Positions 38,301-49,010 of a DNA stretch of 64,000 nt are shown here, one piece after another. The notes under the pieces were generated by a model. That model saw only the letters and a program-made list of their open reading frames with translations. It did not search any database and was not told the DNA's origin. Source of the stretch: Polytrichum commune (taxonomy: Eukaryota > Streptophyta > Polytrichopsida > Polytrichales > Polytrichaceae); assembly GCA_950295325.1 (NCBI GenBank), contig OX485804.1, positions 124,001 to 188,000 on the forward strand, written 5' to 3'. Positions within the stretch are counted from its first letter, which is position 1, and each line of letters opens with the position of its first letter. The position numbers and the translations under genes were made by a program.

Positions 38301-39444
38301 AGTGATTGACCGTCGAGTTTGGGATGCAGATGAGGAGTACGGAGATGCAGAGGAGGTGCTAGAAGGGGCAGGAACAAAGTACTTGATGACACCAACATTG
38401 AGAGATGTTGCCCACCAATATGCTTTGACCAATTTATCCCTCATGGCACCTTGGCATAGGTGAGCCTGATTATGTATTTGTGATTGCACGTTCATGTCTC
38501 AGTGTGTCATGTTGTTTTCCTAAACATGATCGCCACTGGGAAAGGCTACTATCTGACCAGGTGGATGAGTAATGAATGAGTAGTGAATGACTACTGTCTG
38601 ACCAGGTGGATGAGCAGTGGATGACTAGCGAATGACTACTGTCTGAGCATGTGGACGAGTAGTGAATAGTGAATGACTAGTGAACGACTAATATTTGACT
38701 AGTTGGATGTGCAGGCAATGGAAAGAGGAACAGCTACAAAATCCCAACATTTCCACGTTTGAGAATTGGATTAAAGACGTAGTACACAATCACCCTATTG
38801 ACCCGAACGATGAGGATGACATGGACAGGGTTCTGTTGTGCAGCAGACCGTCACAATTAGCCACACGATATACGAGGATGAAGACCTATAGAAACCACTT
38901 TCGGGTGGAGGACCAACAATCCAGGACGCTAAAAACTTACGACAGCGGTGTTGCCTCTGTGTTTCACATGCCTTCCGTGGGTTCGGAGGAGGTGACATTG
39001 AACTATGTGAGAGTACTAAAGGATATACTAAAATTGAACTATGGGCCACTTCGTACACCTGTCATATTTTTTAGGTGTGAGTGGATGAAGCAATATGACA
39101 ACCAGGGCAACCCTACGTATGTAAGAGACGAGGCTGGATTCATGGTTGTAAATTTCCGCCACAAGGTTCCTCAAATGTTGGAACCGTTCATATTCCCCAG
39201 CCAAGTGACACAAGTATTTTGGTTAGACGAAGTGCGGAAACCGGGGTGGAGAGTAGTATTGGCGAAGGAGGCACGCTCCCAAAGACATCAACAGAGCACA
39301 ACAGATGTCTTCATGACCACCACCGAAGAAGAGTGTGGCATACAGTTGGTGAACTATGTGCCTCCCCCACCCACCACAGCGTCATTGGTGGGAGCCATAG
39401 AACTATCAGCTTTAGATAACTCCTTGGCACTAGCTAAATTTTAG
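35325..39444 (+). pseudogene. tnp2-type CACTA transposase (element 1), three nonsense codons
   Basis: Exons are 35325-37070, 37561-38459 and 38715-39444, with phases 0 and 2 and GT-AG introns. The N-terminus holds the transposase-associated Cys motif (HCPCCKCKGRC) and the VKDHLIRNG block. An acidic linker follows, then the Tnp2 domain (YNTIHACQAGCVLFRGQYEG, PRLRRMFRT, MAADGVNPFKLQRTSWSTWP, TIHDFPGYGSVAGVAH). Exon 2 has LDVMHCE and the DUF4218 region (FFDIMTHLLYHLVDELDICG, MYPIERHMKILKHYVRNMAR). Exon 3 has DUF4216 (NYGPLRTPVIFFRCEWM, FIFPSQVTQVFWLDE). Stops interrupt the frame at 36744 (TAG where element 2 has CAG), 37612 (TGA) and 37822 (TGA where element 2 has GGT). The family cuts and pastes the element through a DDE-type active site. 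This copy cannot make full-length protein. Confidence 0.9.
38550..38710. repeat. TGACTAGTGAATGAC array inside tnp2 intron 2
   Basis: The second intron of element 1 tnp2 contains repeated GTGAATGACTACTGTCTGA and GTGAACGACTA units. It ends at the TTGGATGTGCAG acceptor, so the motif array sits directly against a splice site. Confidence 0.65.
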
Positions 39445-40285
39445 GTGTTCGTCCTTTCAAAAGCTTAGCTGGCCTTACAAATGTCCTACGTAGGTTGTAT
39501 TCAACAATACTATGACTGAACTACAACTCCACTACGACTTACACGTCCACGTCATTGATTACGTGGCATGAAAAATGAAATGCATTGTTCATGCACAATG
39601 TCCGCCATTAAACTTATGATTTCAGACCTCCATCACATGTGCACCTTGGCAATGAATATCTTCCATATACGTCAATAAATGTACTAAGCTTATGTCATGG
39701 ATGACACGGCATGCCACCTCATCGTGTCAAACATGTTAAGTGACCAATGTGTTGCTTGCACATGTCATCCATGAGTCATTTCAGTAACTGAACAATGACT
39801 AAACGCTTATACACGTCATCCCAATCTCAACGGGCATGTGAGTCAGTCATTGAGTTTGGAAGTCGTAGTCATTATTTTGACACGTCAATATTATCGAGAA
39901 TAATGTTCACTCAATACATCCCTAATTTCCACGTCATTAGAGGGATGTAAGTGCCACATCACTAATTTGTGTTATTTCTAAGTAATAGTATACACGTAGT
40001 CGTTAAATCACAACCAGATAATGACTAATAATCAGCCAAGTCATGATATTCTATCCACGTCATACACGAATGGATGTAGTGGACGATATTTGGTAGACAT
40101 AAAATGAGTATGTTATGCGGTCGTCAACAGAGTTCATCATAAGTCATTTAAATGACTTAACAATGACTCACACGTAATCCACGTCACACAAGGTGAGTTG
40201 AGTAGGCGTCACAGTCGTTTAATAAGTTGTTTAGGACAGTGAGTCATTGATACCACGGTTGGAATGGACAAGGTTTCTTGTAGTG
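39445..40285. repeat. Right subterminal region and terminus of CACTA element 1
   Basis: About 840 bp downstream of the tnp2 stop contain no gene but many scattered GTCAT/ATGAC words and ACACGTCA/ACGTCAT words. The region ends in TTTCTTGTAGTG at 40285. Such subterminal repeats are expected in CACTA elements. Confidence 0.65.
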
Positions 40286-41034
40286 TCAGCCGGTAGGCAC
40301 CTCCAATGGGCACCTGCAATGTCCCCATAGCAGACAATTACCTCAAAACCCCTTCAACTCCCCCACAAAGTGTCTCAACAAATTCCACATATGCAACAGC
40401 CTGTGACAATTTACCAACACAAATGCTGCATCTGAGACTACAACCAAATCATTGTGTACAGGTTCTCTCAAAGACAGGAGCCTTCTCATCGATGGGAAGG
40501 ATTCTCTTACACATGCTTGTTCACTCAGATCCACTTCACATATGAAGTTTCAACTTGAGAGCTTGAAAGTTTTACCAGACATGGAAGTCTTAGATGGCAT
40601 TAATCTTGATGGATACCATGTGGAATGACTACGTCAAAACCTAAAGCATAGGAATGTCAAGAACTCAAGCTCTCATTTTGTGGGTCCCGAGCCAATGGGC
40701 TTGCAAGTTTTCTTTGGCTTGTCATGAATACTCCTTTGTTTAGTCTCAATCCCCCTTGATATCTCACTTTGAGCATGGTCACTTTAAACTTACTCACACT
40801 ACTGAAAGGGTGAAGATTGGTCAAGCTCTCAATAGTTTGACAATCTTTGGATGCAAGCTTGTCAACTTGCCAAGTACCAAACTCCTAAAATTACAAGTTC
40901 AAGCTTTCGATTCAAGCTCACAACCTTTTCTCTACAGAGGCCTGAGTTCTGGATTGAAAATAATGGAGGTTAAACCTGTGTTCCTACTAATTTTATGGCC
41001 ACAGACAAAGTTACATGAAAGGTGTGACTCTTAC
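40286..41034. other. Flank between CACTA element 1 and the AGPase exon
   Basis: If the AGPase gene were intact, its second and later exons should lie here or further left on the minus strand. I found none, and the region shows no gene-like frame. Confidence 0.4.
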
Positions 41035-41148
41035 ATCAGGTTTTGCTCGTCTCTTCGTAAGAGGAAACAGGCGTGTGCCAGCACCGCCTCCAAGAATAAT
41101 TGAGAGTACAGTCGTTGGGTCAACACGGGGTTTTTCCTCAACATCCAC
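41035..41148 (-). pseudogene. Glucose-1-phosphate adenylyltransferase (AGPase) exon, partial gene
   Basis: One 38-codon exon, bounded by a CACTGCAG acceptor and a GAT|GTAAGA donor, encodes [20 protein letters not shown] then [10 protein letters not shown]. This is the conserved GGGxGTRLxPLT nucleotide-sugar pyrophosphorylase signature of plant AGPase, the plastid enzyme that makes ADP-glucose for starch. The rest of the enzyme is not found downstream, where CACTA element 1 begins only 750 bp away. The gene is therefore truncated, a captured fragment, or interrupted by the transposon with its other exons beyond what I can recognise. Confidence 0.75.
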
Positions 41149-41900
41149 CTGCAGTGCAAACACAGACAAATTGTGACATAGATCACACAACCCAAATACA
41201 ACTCTGATGTCATGAGGAAATTCTATACCAAATGATTGTCATGGCCTTTCATGCCATAAGACACCCATCATCATTTATATCCCTCAATTGCATTGTGCAC
41301 TCACTTGTTGTCTGCAAACACACAATCTGTAGTTTACACAAGAACTTGACAGATCCTGAGCTCAGATTTCAAGAACGGGACCATCATCGTTCACATCTTT
41401 TTCACAACCTGCAGAGCTAATCCTCAACATATATTACTATTAGGGCTGCACAAAATGGTCAGTCTCTCTTTAAAAAATTCGAAGAGAGAAAAAATGGAGT
41501 CATAGCCTACCATAAAACCTGTCAGCTACTACCGCCGAATGTGCAACTACATAATCACATCACTCGCTCAAACCGCGCCGTTGGCTCATTCTGAAAAGAG
41601 CTAGAAATTACCTCCTCGCATCTTCCCCGGAGCCATTGCACCAAAGCCTGCCTCCATTTGCCTTGAAGCTAAAAACAAACAAACAATCACTTCAAAATGT
41701 CCACAGAGAACCACGAGAAACACGAAACTTTCTCGAAATCGTGCCGCCGACTCATTGCAACAAGAATGAGTACCTCCGAGATGAGAGATGGAGAGTGTTG
41801 TGCGAGAGAGGGTCTTATGCGACACAGGGCCTGGCGTTCAACACCGAAAGTTGAGGGAGTAGAACATGTTGCCAGGTTGTAGACATAGTGGTGGCCCTGA
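41149..41900 (-). other. Possible 5' part of the AGPase locus
   Basis: Upstream on the minus strand, an ATG near 41660 opens MEAGFGAMAPGKMRG and is followed by a donor GAG|GTAATT. A short open segment near 41380-41412 follows a CTGCAG acceptor. These could encode a poorly conserved transit peptide, but I could not join them in phase to the conserved exon. Confidence 0.25.
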
Positions 41901-43000
41901 TTTTCTGTCTTTTTGTTTTTATCACAGTATAATTTGAGAGTTATTCGTTTCTCTTTGCCTATAATTTATGTTTTTTGACGTTTTTTTTTTGGGGAATTAT
42001 TTATGAATGAACCTGCTATGGTGTTACGGTACATATTACAAAGGAGTAAAATACACTAAACACGGTGTTGTGAAAATGTCACATAACACGCAAAAATGTC
42101 ATAAATGTTGTTTTCTCGGATACAAGGAAGGTTGGCTTGAATTGGTCTTTGTAAGTAACTTTTGCCAACTACATCTGGATGTATTTACGAAATGTTAGTA
42201 ACATGTGCAAGTGATAAAGAGGGAAGAAGTCTCTTCATATCATGAATGTTATATTCTTCATTGTTACATCAAACACACTTGGTAGCAATTAAAACATAAC
42301 AATCATGATACAAAAGGACTTCTTCTTACTCTATAAACTTGTATTTCCAAAATTAGTTTCAACATACAAGTTTTTCTGAAGTTGAAGTGCATTCAGCAAG
42401 ACTAGAAATTGAGTTGGCCTTGAAAAGAAACGTCACATGTGAATGTGCCATTTTTAGGAATATTATGTTCCCACCTAGATTACATATCGAGTGGAAAATA
42501 ATTCAATATAATTAAGCCTATTTTGAGAATTATTGGACTAGATGGTCTAAATGAAAGAAAAAGTAATGATCAAAATGCCTAAATTTTATAAAAGTTGATG
42601 CATTGGAGGGCTCAATCCAAAGTCATGAATGGATGAAAAACAAGTTACAATACATGGATTTGTATGTTGGATATGCTATGTACCTAAATGAATGAATATA
42701 GATGTACATATCTGCCTAATTTTTCAAAAATGGTTTTATGAATAGCATATGCTTCTTCTTTTGTAAATGAAAATTATTGGGCAGAATGAGCCCCAACGTG
42801 CTAACAACCTACAGTATAACATAATTGAAATCAGGCATCGAGTTTAGAATTATTCCTACAGAGGTATCACAGGTAAGTAGCCATGCCGTTGATGCAACCT
42901 GGTTCCTGCCCCAATTTCCAGCAGCATCATGAAACCTGCGTTTCTTTCAACCCAAAGCAAGCTGCCAGCCTTTTGTTTGCCATCGGTACGTCGGGACTGT
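41901..43000. other. Region without a supported gene
   Basis: AT-rich, with short frames lacking family signatures. Confidence 0.35.
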
Positions 43001-43004
43001 GGAT

Positions 43005-43260
43005 CACTTGGCCTTCTCATGTGCATGCGTAGAAATTTTTGAGCCTCCAATAATCTTCTCCACCGAATTCACTGTAAGTTAAGTTGTGCACAGGCCATCG
43101 AATCCTCCCACCAGCATGTCGTTGGTTGTTGAGGGTGCTTAAGGCTGGAGGGATCATTTGGCATCCTTATGTGCAAGTGTAGAAATGCTGAGCTTCAATC
43201 TTTTCCACTGGCTTCAACCTAAGTTCCGCACGCACATGCCATTGAATCCTCACGCCATCT
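43005..43260. repeat. Diverged tandem duplication, about 140-bp period
   Basis: A block running from CTTCTCATGTGCATGCGTAG to GCCATCGAATCCTCCCACC is repeated from about 43150 as CCTTATGTGCAAGTGTAG to GCCATTGAATCCTCACGCC, with intervening landmarks in the same order. Confidence 0.6.
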
Positions 43261-43789
43261 CCTCAGCTTCATGTATTCATTCATGTTCGCGGCCTCAGAC
43301 ACATTAATGACAACCCATCGACGATTTGGAGCAGCAATAGGCAGGTGCTTCCATCCATTTGGTACCAGCTGGAGCTCCGTCGATGACGTTAGTAAGCACA
43401 AATCTTAGGGTAAGCACATGTTTTGTTTCCGTAGTGTCTTTTGGGGACATGCCCCAAATTAGTACACGAGCTTAACTTGGGGTCCAAAATAAGTTGCAGT
43501 TGTTTCCTCTCCCATATCTAACCTTTCTCTTCCTCACGCAAAGTCACAATACATAACTACCCATTTATTTGCTGCAATACCCAAGCCGTCAGAAAGTAAA
43601 CACTTGCACGACTTGTGGGAATAATAGTTAAAATGACAACTTATTCCTGATAATTGTGCAACTGTGTTTGAGGTCACCCTTGTCACACCCTGAAGCCGAT
43701 TAAGTTACCCGCTTGCCATTACTTATTGATGCATATAGGCCATACCTTGGTTCTGGAACCCCGTCTTGAGTTCGCATATGAGTCTAAAG

Positions 43790-44045
43790 TCTATGCCCAA
43801 GTCCAACCGGTCATATGTTGTGGTCTTTTCATCTACACACAAAACAACTTGCACACAATTTGGTAAGCACATATTTCTTCCATATTGGTTATGGTCATTA
43901 TTGTCCGGGGGGGGGTTTGGAGCATAATCGATTAAGATCCTAGTATTTCCAAGTCCAACTGGTTACATGTTGTGATCTTTTCATTTGCACATAAAACAAC
44001 TTGCACACAATTTCGTAAGCATTGACCTCCTCCACATTGCATAAA
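43790..44045. repeat. Diverged tandem duplication, about 155-bp period
   Basis: CAAGTCCAACCGGTCATATG followed by CAACTTGCACACAATTTGGTA recurs as CAAGTCCAACTGGTTACATG followed by CAACTTGCACACAATTTCGTA. A run of about ten guanines near 43905 lies between the copies. Confidence 0.7.
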
Positions 44046-44065
44046 TTGTTGATGCATAGTATAAC

Positions 44066-44363
44066 ATGGTTGAGTTGATGGATTTGGCATGGAGTAGGGA
44101 AATTCATTTGAAATTAGATTTGAATGAAGAGCCAATGGATGGAAATGACACGGATGATCAACCTACACCAATAGTCAAGCTTCCTCAAGCCCGTGAGTAT
44201 GCCCAATTACTATCGATCTTTGCAGTGGAGCATGCTTTAGAGTTTTCAATGTAGACATAACGAACATGCAATCTTTTACGGATAAATTTAACAAGATGTT
44301 AATTTCCAACATCAACAAACACCATCATAAGACAATAGATTCTTATTTTCGAAGTGTGTGATA
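44066..44363 (+). pseudogene. Pogo-like (CENP-B-type DDE) transposase C-terminal remnant
   Basis: A frame reading VKLPQAREYAQLLSIFAVEH is followed, after a stop and a one-frame shift, by NMQSFTDKFNKMLISNINKH and HHKTIDSYFRSV. The spacing and the closing IDSYF resemble the C-terminal tail of pogo/Tigger-type transposases in plants. No catalytic part is present, so the call rests on weak similarity. Confidence 0.35.
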
Positions 44364-45990
44364 TGGTGAAGACATCATCATGGACTATTACTTTTTTCAA
44401 CTCCATTTTGTGTGACATTGTGAGCATATTTCTTCAATAAAAATGTTCTTTCATACCTATGTATCTCCATTGTATATACAAAATGACATTTACATTGAAA
44501 TAGGTTGTTTTCTTGAAAAACCTCAATAATACGACATTTAAATAACATAACACTTTCTTGCACAACCAAACACATCATATTAAAGAGGGAGAACAATACT
44601 ATGATATGAAAATTTGAGTGGGTTACCCCTTGAGGCCTCTCCTTTGCCCTTGTAAATGGCTTTCATGAGCTATGATTGGGTGATTAACTAGCCAGGAAAA
44701 ACATAAAGATTTAAAGTGGGAATTTTATTTTTAAGCACGTTCCTTTTCAAATCCTCGTAATATGAATCACGTTAAAATTTCCAAAAAGTCTCCCAGAAAG
44801 AAAATTTTAGCAGTTTCATTGGGGTGGCCCTTGAGGCCGCTCCCCTTGCACAAAAGGGGCTTGATTTGTAACTATGATTTACAAAATGTATATCCCATTG
44901 TTGTTTGGCAATGAGTGTACATTGTAGGTGAATTATGCTTTTTGAAATATTGGATCCATATGTAAATTTATAACAAATGAATTTTTATATATATATATAT
45001 GCACACACGAGAGATTATTGGAAGTTGGGTAGGGACTAAGTTTCTAATAATTATCTAACACTTTCATATTCATCCAAATTATGGATGGTTCAACCACTAT
45101 CGTTATAATTCATCAAAGCCATTAGTCGCCAAGAGTTGATGTGGAGTTGGTAACTTGGGAGAATATATAGGATGCGTTGAAAGATAGCAAATAGGTGGGT
45201 AGAATACAAAGATCCAATTCACCTCTTGAATTGCATAACATTACTTAAAGTGCAACTCTCGTTCCGTGGACCCTCATAATATAATAATGTGATGCTCAAA
45301 AAGCTACGCAAGGAGACTCAAATTCAAATTGAACTCCCAACATCCCATTGTTATACTATGAGAGCCCACATCGCATAGTAATGTTCAATGACCTTTAAAA
45401 ATGAAAATTAATATATGTTTAGATCAAAAATCAAGTGGCTCAATATGGACTTATGGTTTGACCGACCTTCGAGGAGTGGACCCTTGATTGGAAATTCAAT
45501 TGACGTGCATGGGTCACTCTTATATCAAACCCCTTATATACAATAATTTTATTAAGAAGAAAAAAATAGCATACTATGTACAAGTAGCATCGGTTGAATT
45601 TGCACTTGATAAAAGGTATTGATGAGAACAACCTCTCTTCAAGTGCAAGTTGCGACAAGGTACTGCAAAGGAGGTCACACAAGGTGGGCAAATTGCATGT
45701 TAAGAAGGTTGACACCACTATCCTCAAAACTCGGGAATTGATAATTAAGTTGATTCTTCATTGAACTAGTAGTTAAAACGGGGGTTTGCCTCCCCACCAA
45801 ACTCCCGGCTCTTCAAATTAGTGGGGAAAAAAAAGCCCACCATTTTGGGAGCAAATATAAGAACGCATCATTGGGTTTTAGATTTTTTTAAATAATATTT
45901 TTGTATTTTGTAAAAGATTGATTTTGAGGTGGGTGTCACTAAACTAATGAAAGTGGCAGCTCATTTGCACATGTAGTGTGGCTGTGGGAA
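44364..45990. other. Region without a supported gene
   Basis: AT-rich, with an AT microsatellite at about 44983-45000. Two phrases of the type CCTTGAGGCCGCTCC (near 44629 and 44830) suggest a small diverged duplication. No coding signal. Confidence 0.35.
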
Positions 45991-45999
45991 CACGCGAAC

Positions 46000-47345
46000 A
46001 CCAACATATCCGGATTGGCGTTTTTAAATGCCTAATCCGGTTTTGTCCGGATGACCCTAGTATCGTCCAGGGATTCTGTGAAGTGTAGGAGGTCTAGAAC
46101 CCTCCGTTCCTGCTTATCTCCTCTTCCTTAGCCAAATTTCCGGAAACCCTAATTTCCGGACTTTTGGTCTTTGGGACACTCTTCGTCTTCTTCCGGAGGG
46201 TACCTTTCCGGATTGTGCCTCTAGGTCCTAATTATAACGCTAACTCACCTCTCTACGTCTACCCTCTAGAATAGGTGGTTCCTTCCGGCGAAGACGTCCT
46301 TTATAAGATTAGAATCCGGAAACTCCCTCACAATCAATCCGGATTGATCAGATCCGTCCTGGCAGGTCACGCAGAGATATCCGGATTATTTCTTAGGACC
46401 ACAGTGACTAGAGGAGTCCGGATTCCAACCGGAGATCTGACTCGACGGGTTAAGTGGGTGACCCGTACCACTTTCCGGATTGTCCCGTCCTCCGGCGATG
46501 AGACCTCTTCGGAAGATCAGATTGGCGCAATTCCGGATCCCTTCCGGACCTTTGCTCAATCTTCCCCACAGCTATCTCACCTGGACGTTACCCAGACATC
46601 CGGAACAATGAGGATCTCTTCCACTACACTCCGGAGGTGGCCTCCAACCCGGAACCCTTACTGATCCGGTCCTTCCCTTCTCCTTCCGACAGATCTGTCC
46701 GGCTACCTCTACCTTGGATTCTACTCAATCTGAGCTAACTGGGCGATCCGTACCACCTTCCGGATTGGTCCGTCTAAGGGCGGTGGGACCTCTTCAGAAG
46801 ATCAGATTGGCGTAAGTCCGGATCCCTTCCGGATCTCACCCAATCCTCCCAGCGGCTATCCCACCTAGACGTTACTCAACCATCCGGGTTAGTGAGGTTT
46901 CCCTCCCACTACACACAGAGAGGATCTACAAGGTAGTAACCAGATCAGATCCGGGTCTCCTCTCCCATGTCCTATCCGGAACTCCTATCCCTCATGCTCT
47001 CTCTCCTCCGCTAACGATCTCCGGATCATTCATACAACCATCAATCAAGGAAAGTCAAGGGGTGAGAAACCAAGGAATTTATTAGAGTAGGAGCAATCGA
47101 AATACAACAATGGAGAAGGAACCCTTCCCCAACTCCTTATTCAGCCTTAAGTAGAGGCTCAAAATCCCTAACCTGAGGGTGGCGGCCCAGGCGGCCGCCC
47201 CCAAGGAAAACCCTAATTGTATCCGTTCTCCCGGATTTCCCGGATCAAGATCCGGGTTTTCCGCTGACCACTCAAGGGAGAATTTCATCCCTCCTCTTCA
47301 AAAACTTCTAAGTCCTACCTTCCTACCTCCATTCTACCTAACTAT
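46000..47345 (-). mobile_element. TCCGGA-saturated region, possible LTR of an unknown retroelement
   Basis: The hexamer TCCGGA and its one-base variants recur dozens of times. The region also contains an internal duplication of about 285 bp: CCGTACCACTTTCCGGATTG at 46463 matches CCGTACCACCTTCCGGATTG at 46748, and both units continue through CAGATTGGCG and GGATCCCTTCCGGA. It adjoins an arginine-rich gag-like frame on the minus strand, so it could be the LTR or leader of that element. I could not define ends, a primer site or a partner LTR. Confidence 0.4.
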
Positions 47346-47359
47346 TCTGCCATTCTAAG

Positions 47360-47848
47360 CTAAGAAGAGCGGTGCTTCTTCTGAGCGGACCCCTCCTTCG
47401 AATGACAGCCGAGTCCACTGACGGCGGATGAGCCGCCACCCGGCGATGCCTTCTGTAGCCGCGTGAGCATCCTCCTCATGTTCGGAGACGGGGCAATCTC
47501 ATCCTCCGAGTCCACTGCTCCCTCGGTCCGTGGTGTTCCGGTCCCTGGGGTTCCGGAAACTGTCCCCTTCCGGATGCTCAGGACCGGAGAAGGATCGCTT
47601 CCGGTACGCTGTTCCGGATTCTGCCCGCCCGAGATCGAGGCAGTCCGCGGATCCCTGTTGGAGGCCGCCCTTGAGGGTGGCGGAGGAAAAGGACTAACCA
47701 TTTGGCAGTCCGGAGGAGACGACGGCGAGGCGTGGGTCATAGGAGCCTTGCCCCTACTCGGAGTTGCCTCTCGATCCGAAGTCTGGTGCCGGATCGGTGT
47801 CCTAGCCCTGTCCGGAGTCCGGGACCGATCCGAGGTCCGCGGAACAGG
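47360..47848 (-). pseudogene. Gag-like Arg/Ser/Pro-rich frame cut by CACTA element 2
   Basis: The frame reads minus from the edge of CACTA element 2. It begins PVPRTSDRSRTPDRARTPIR, is Pro/Ser/Thr-rich throughout, and ends with MRRMLTRLQKASPGGGSS and a basic tail. Composition suggests a disordered nucleic-acid-binding or gag-type region. Its upstream part is missing because the transposon terminus starts at 47849. The family is not recognised. The frame shares the TCCGGA enrichment of its flank. Confidence 0.4.
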
Positions 47849-49010
47849 CACTACAAAAAATCGGGCGCACCAATGACTGCAATAAATGACTCACACAGAG
47901 TCATTCAAGAAAAAAATGACTGCATGGTGACTACTAACTAGGGTCCCTGGAGTCATTGTGGACAAGTTTTAGATCATGACTTCAACTGTATTATCACCAT
48001 CCATTTCAACGGTGGATGAATTGAAAAATGTCAGGGGTCTGTAGGGCAGCAAAGTGTGTACGGCAGGAAATTTTTGGGAAGATTTTGGGCAGGGTCCCAT
48101 ATTCCGCTCTACCCAGACGACGTGGCATGCCAGCTCGGGCTAGTGCGATGTCACTCTTCAGTGAAAATTCAGTGCGGTTTAGGGTGACGTGGACTGCCCA
48201 GTCACCTTCAGAGTCAGTCACAGAGAAGTCATTTGCTAGTTTCGCATTTAATAGGTTTTGGGATACGTGGCATTTGCTGAAAATGATTTTGAAGTCGGCA
48301 GATAGTCATTTATATGGCGCTAATTATCACTTCGTCAAGTGGACAAAGTGACGATTTAGTCACAAGTGCGTCACGTTTGTGTAGTGTATGAGAAGGGTCC
48401 CTTTAGCTGAAGAGTCACAACGACGTCATAAACAATTGCGTCTTATAGTGGGTACGGTGACAAGCAACAACATGGCCTTCTCTGGCAATAACATAATTCG
48501 GACTGCAAGGATTCAATACACTTCTGGACATGGGCAAATGCATTCACGGGAACAGCGTTAGCTGCATGGGTAATTTACGAATATTTGTACATCAACGTAC
48601 TCCTGCACCAATCCCGAAACACGGCAAGGAAATACAACATTCTGATAATCCATTCATGCCTGTCATTGCAACTTCAATAGAGGTAAAAAAGGTTGAGTCG
48701 GGAGTTTAGGGTAGTTGTCCATGAAATGCCAACGTGAATGTTGAACTCAATTTCAGCGCTTCAAGTTACAAATTATTGTTTCTCATAGAAGAGTCATCGT
48801 AAGAGATGCAGCGCACTAACCCTATGAAACAAATCACTCCCATGTTACCACTCAACCAACTGCCTTAAGGTACTTCTGGTCCCATAGAGTAGCTGTCCCT
48901 TTCACATCCTCAATCTTGTCCTGCTCATCGTCACGACTGGGAAACATGAGCTTGACCCCTAGAATCAAAATTTCATGTACATGTATCTTGAACCAATTTC
49001 CAGGGATGTC
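47849..49010. repeat. Left subterminal region of CACTA element 2
   Basis: No gene. TGACT and AGTCAT words cluster at 47875-47960 and recur to about 48370. A TGTGTAGTG near 48378-48386 resembles an inverted CACTA end but lacks a matching target duplication. Confidence 0.6.

Larger units (their letters stand above)
29159..40285 (+). mobile_element. CACTA (En/Spm-type) element 1; right end firm, left end tentative
   Basis: The right terminus ends in TTTCTTGTAGTG (reverse complement CACTACAAGAAA) at 40285 and is followed by TCA. The best left candidate is CACTA at 29159, which is preceded by TCA and so would give a 3-bp target duplication, but its inverted-repeat match beyond CACTA is poor. CACTAC at 29316 is an alternative. 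The layout matches element 2: a minus-strand TnpA-type gene starts at 33563 and a divergent plus-strand tnp2 gene starts at 35325. Dense arrays of TGACTAGTGAATGAC-type motifs lie at 29470-29640, 33825-33960, 35097-35260 and 38550-38710. About 11.1 kb if the left end is right. All coding parts I can check are broken. Confidence 0.7.

Noticed and set aside
47849-48386. Possible short CACTA MITE, since TGTGTAGTG at 48378-48386 mirrors CACTACA at 47849
   Set aside because: The inverted match decays after seven bases, flanking triplets differ (AGG versus TAT), and the gag-like frame does not resume after 48386. The start of the large element 2 explains the left end better.
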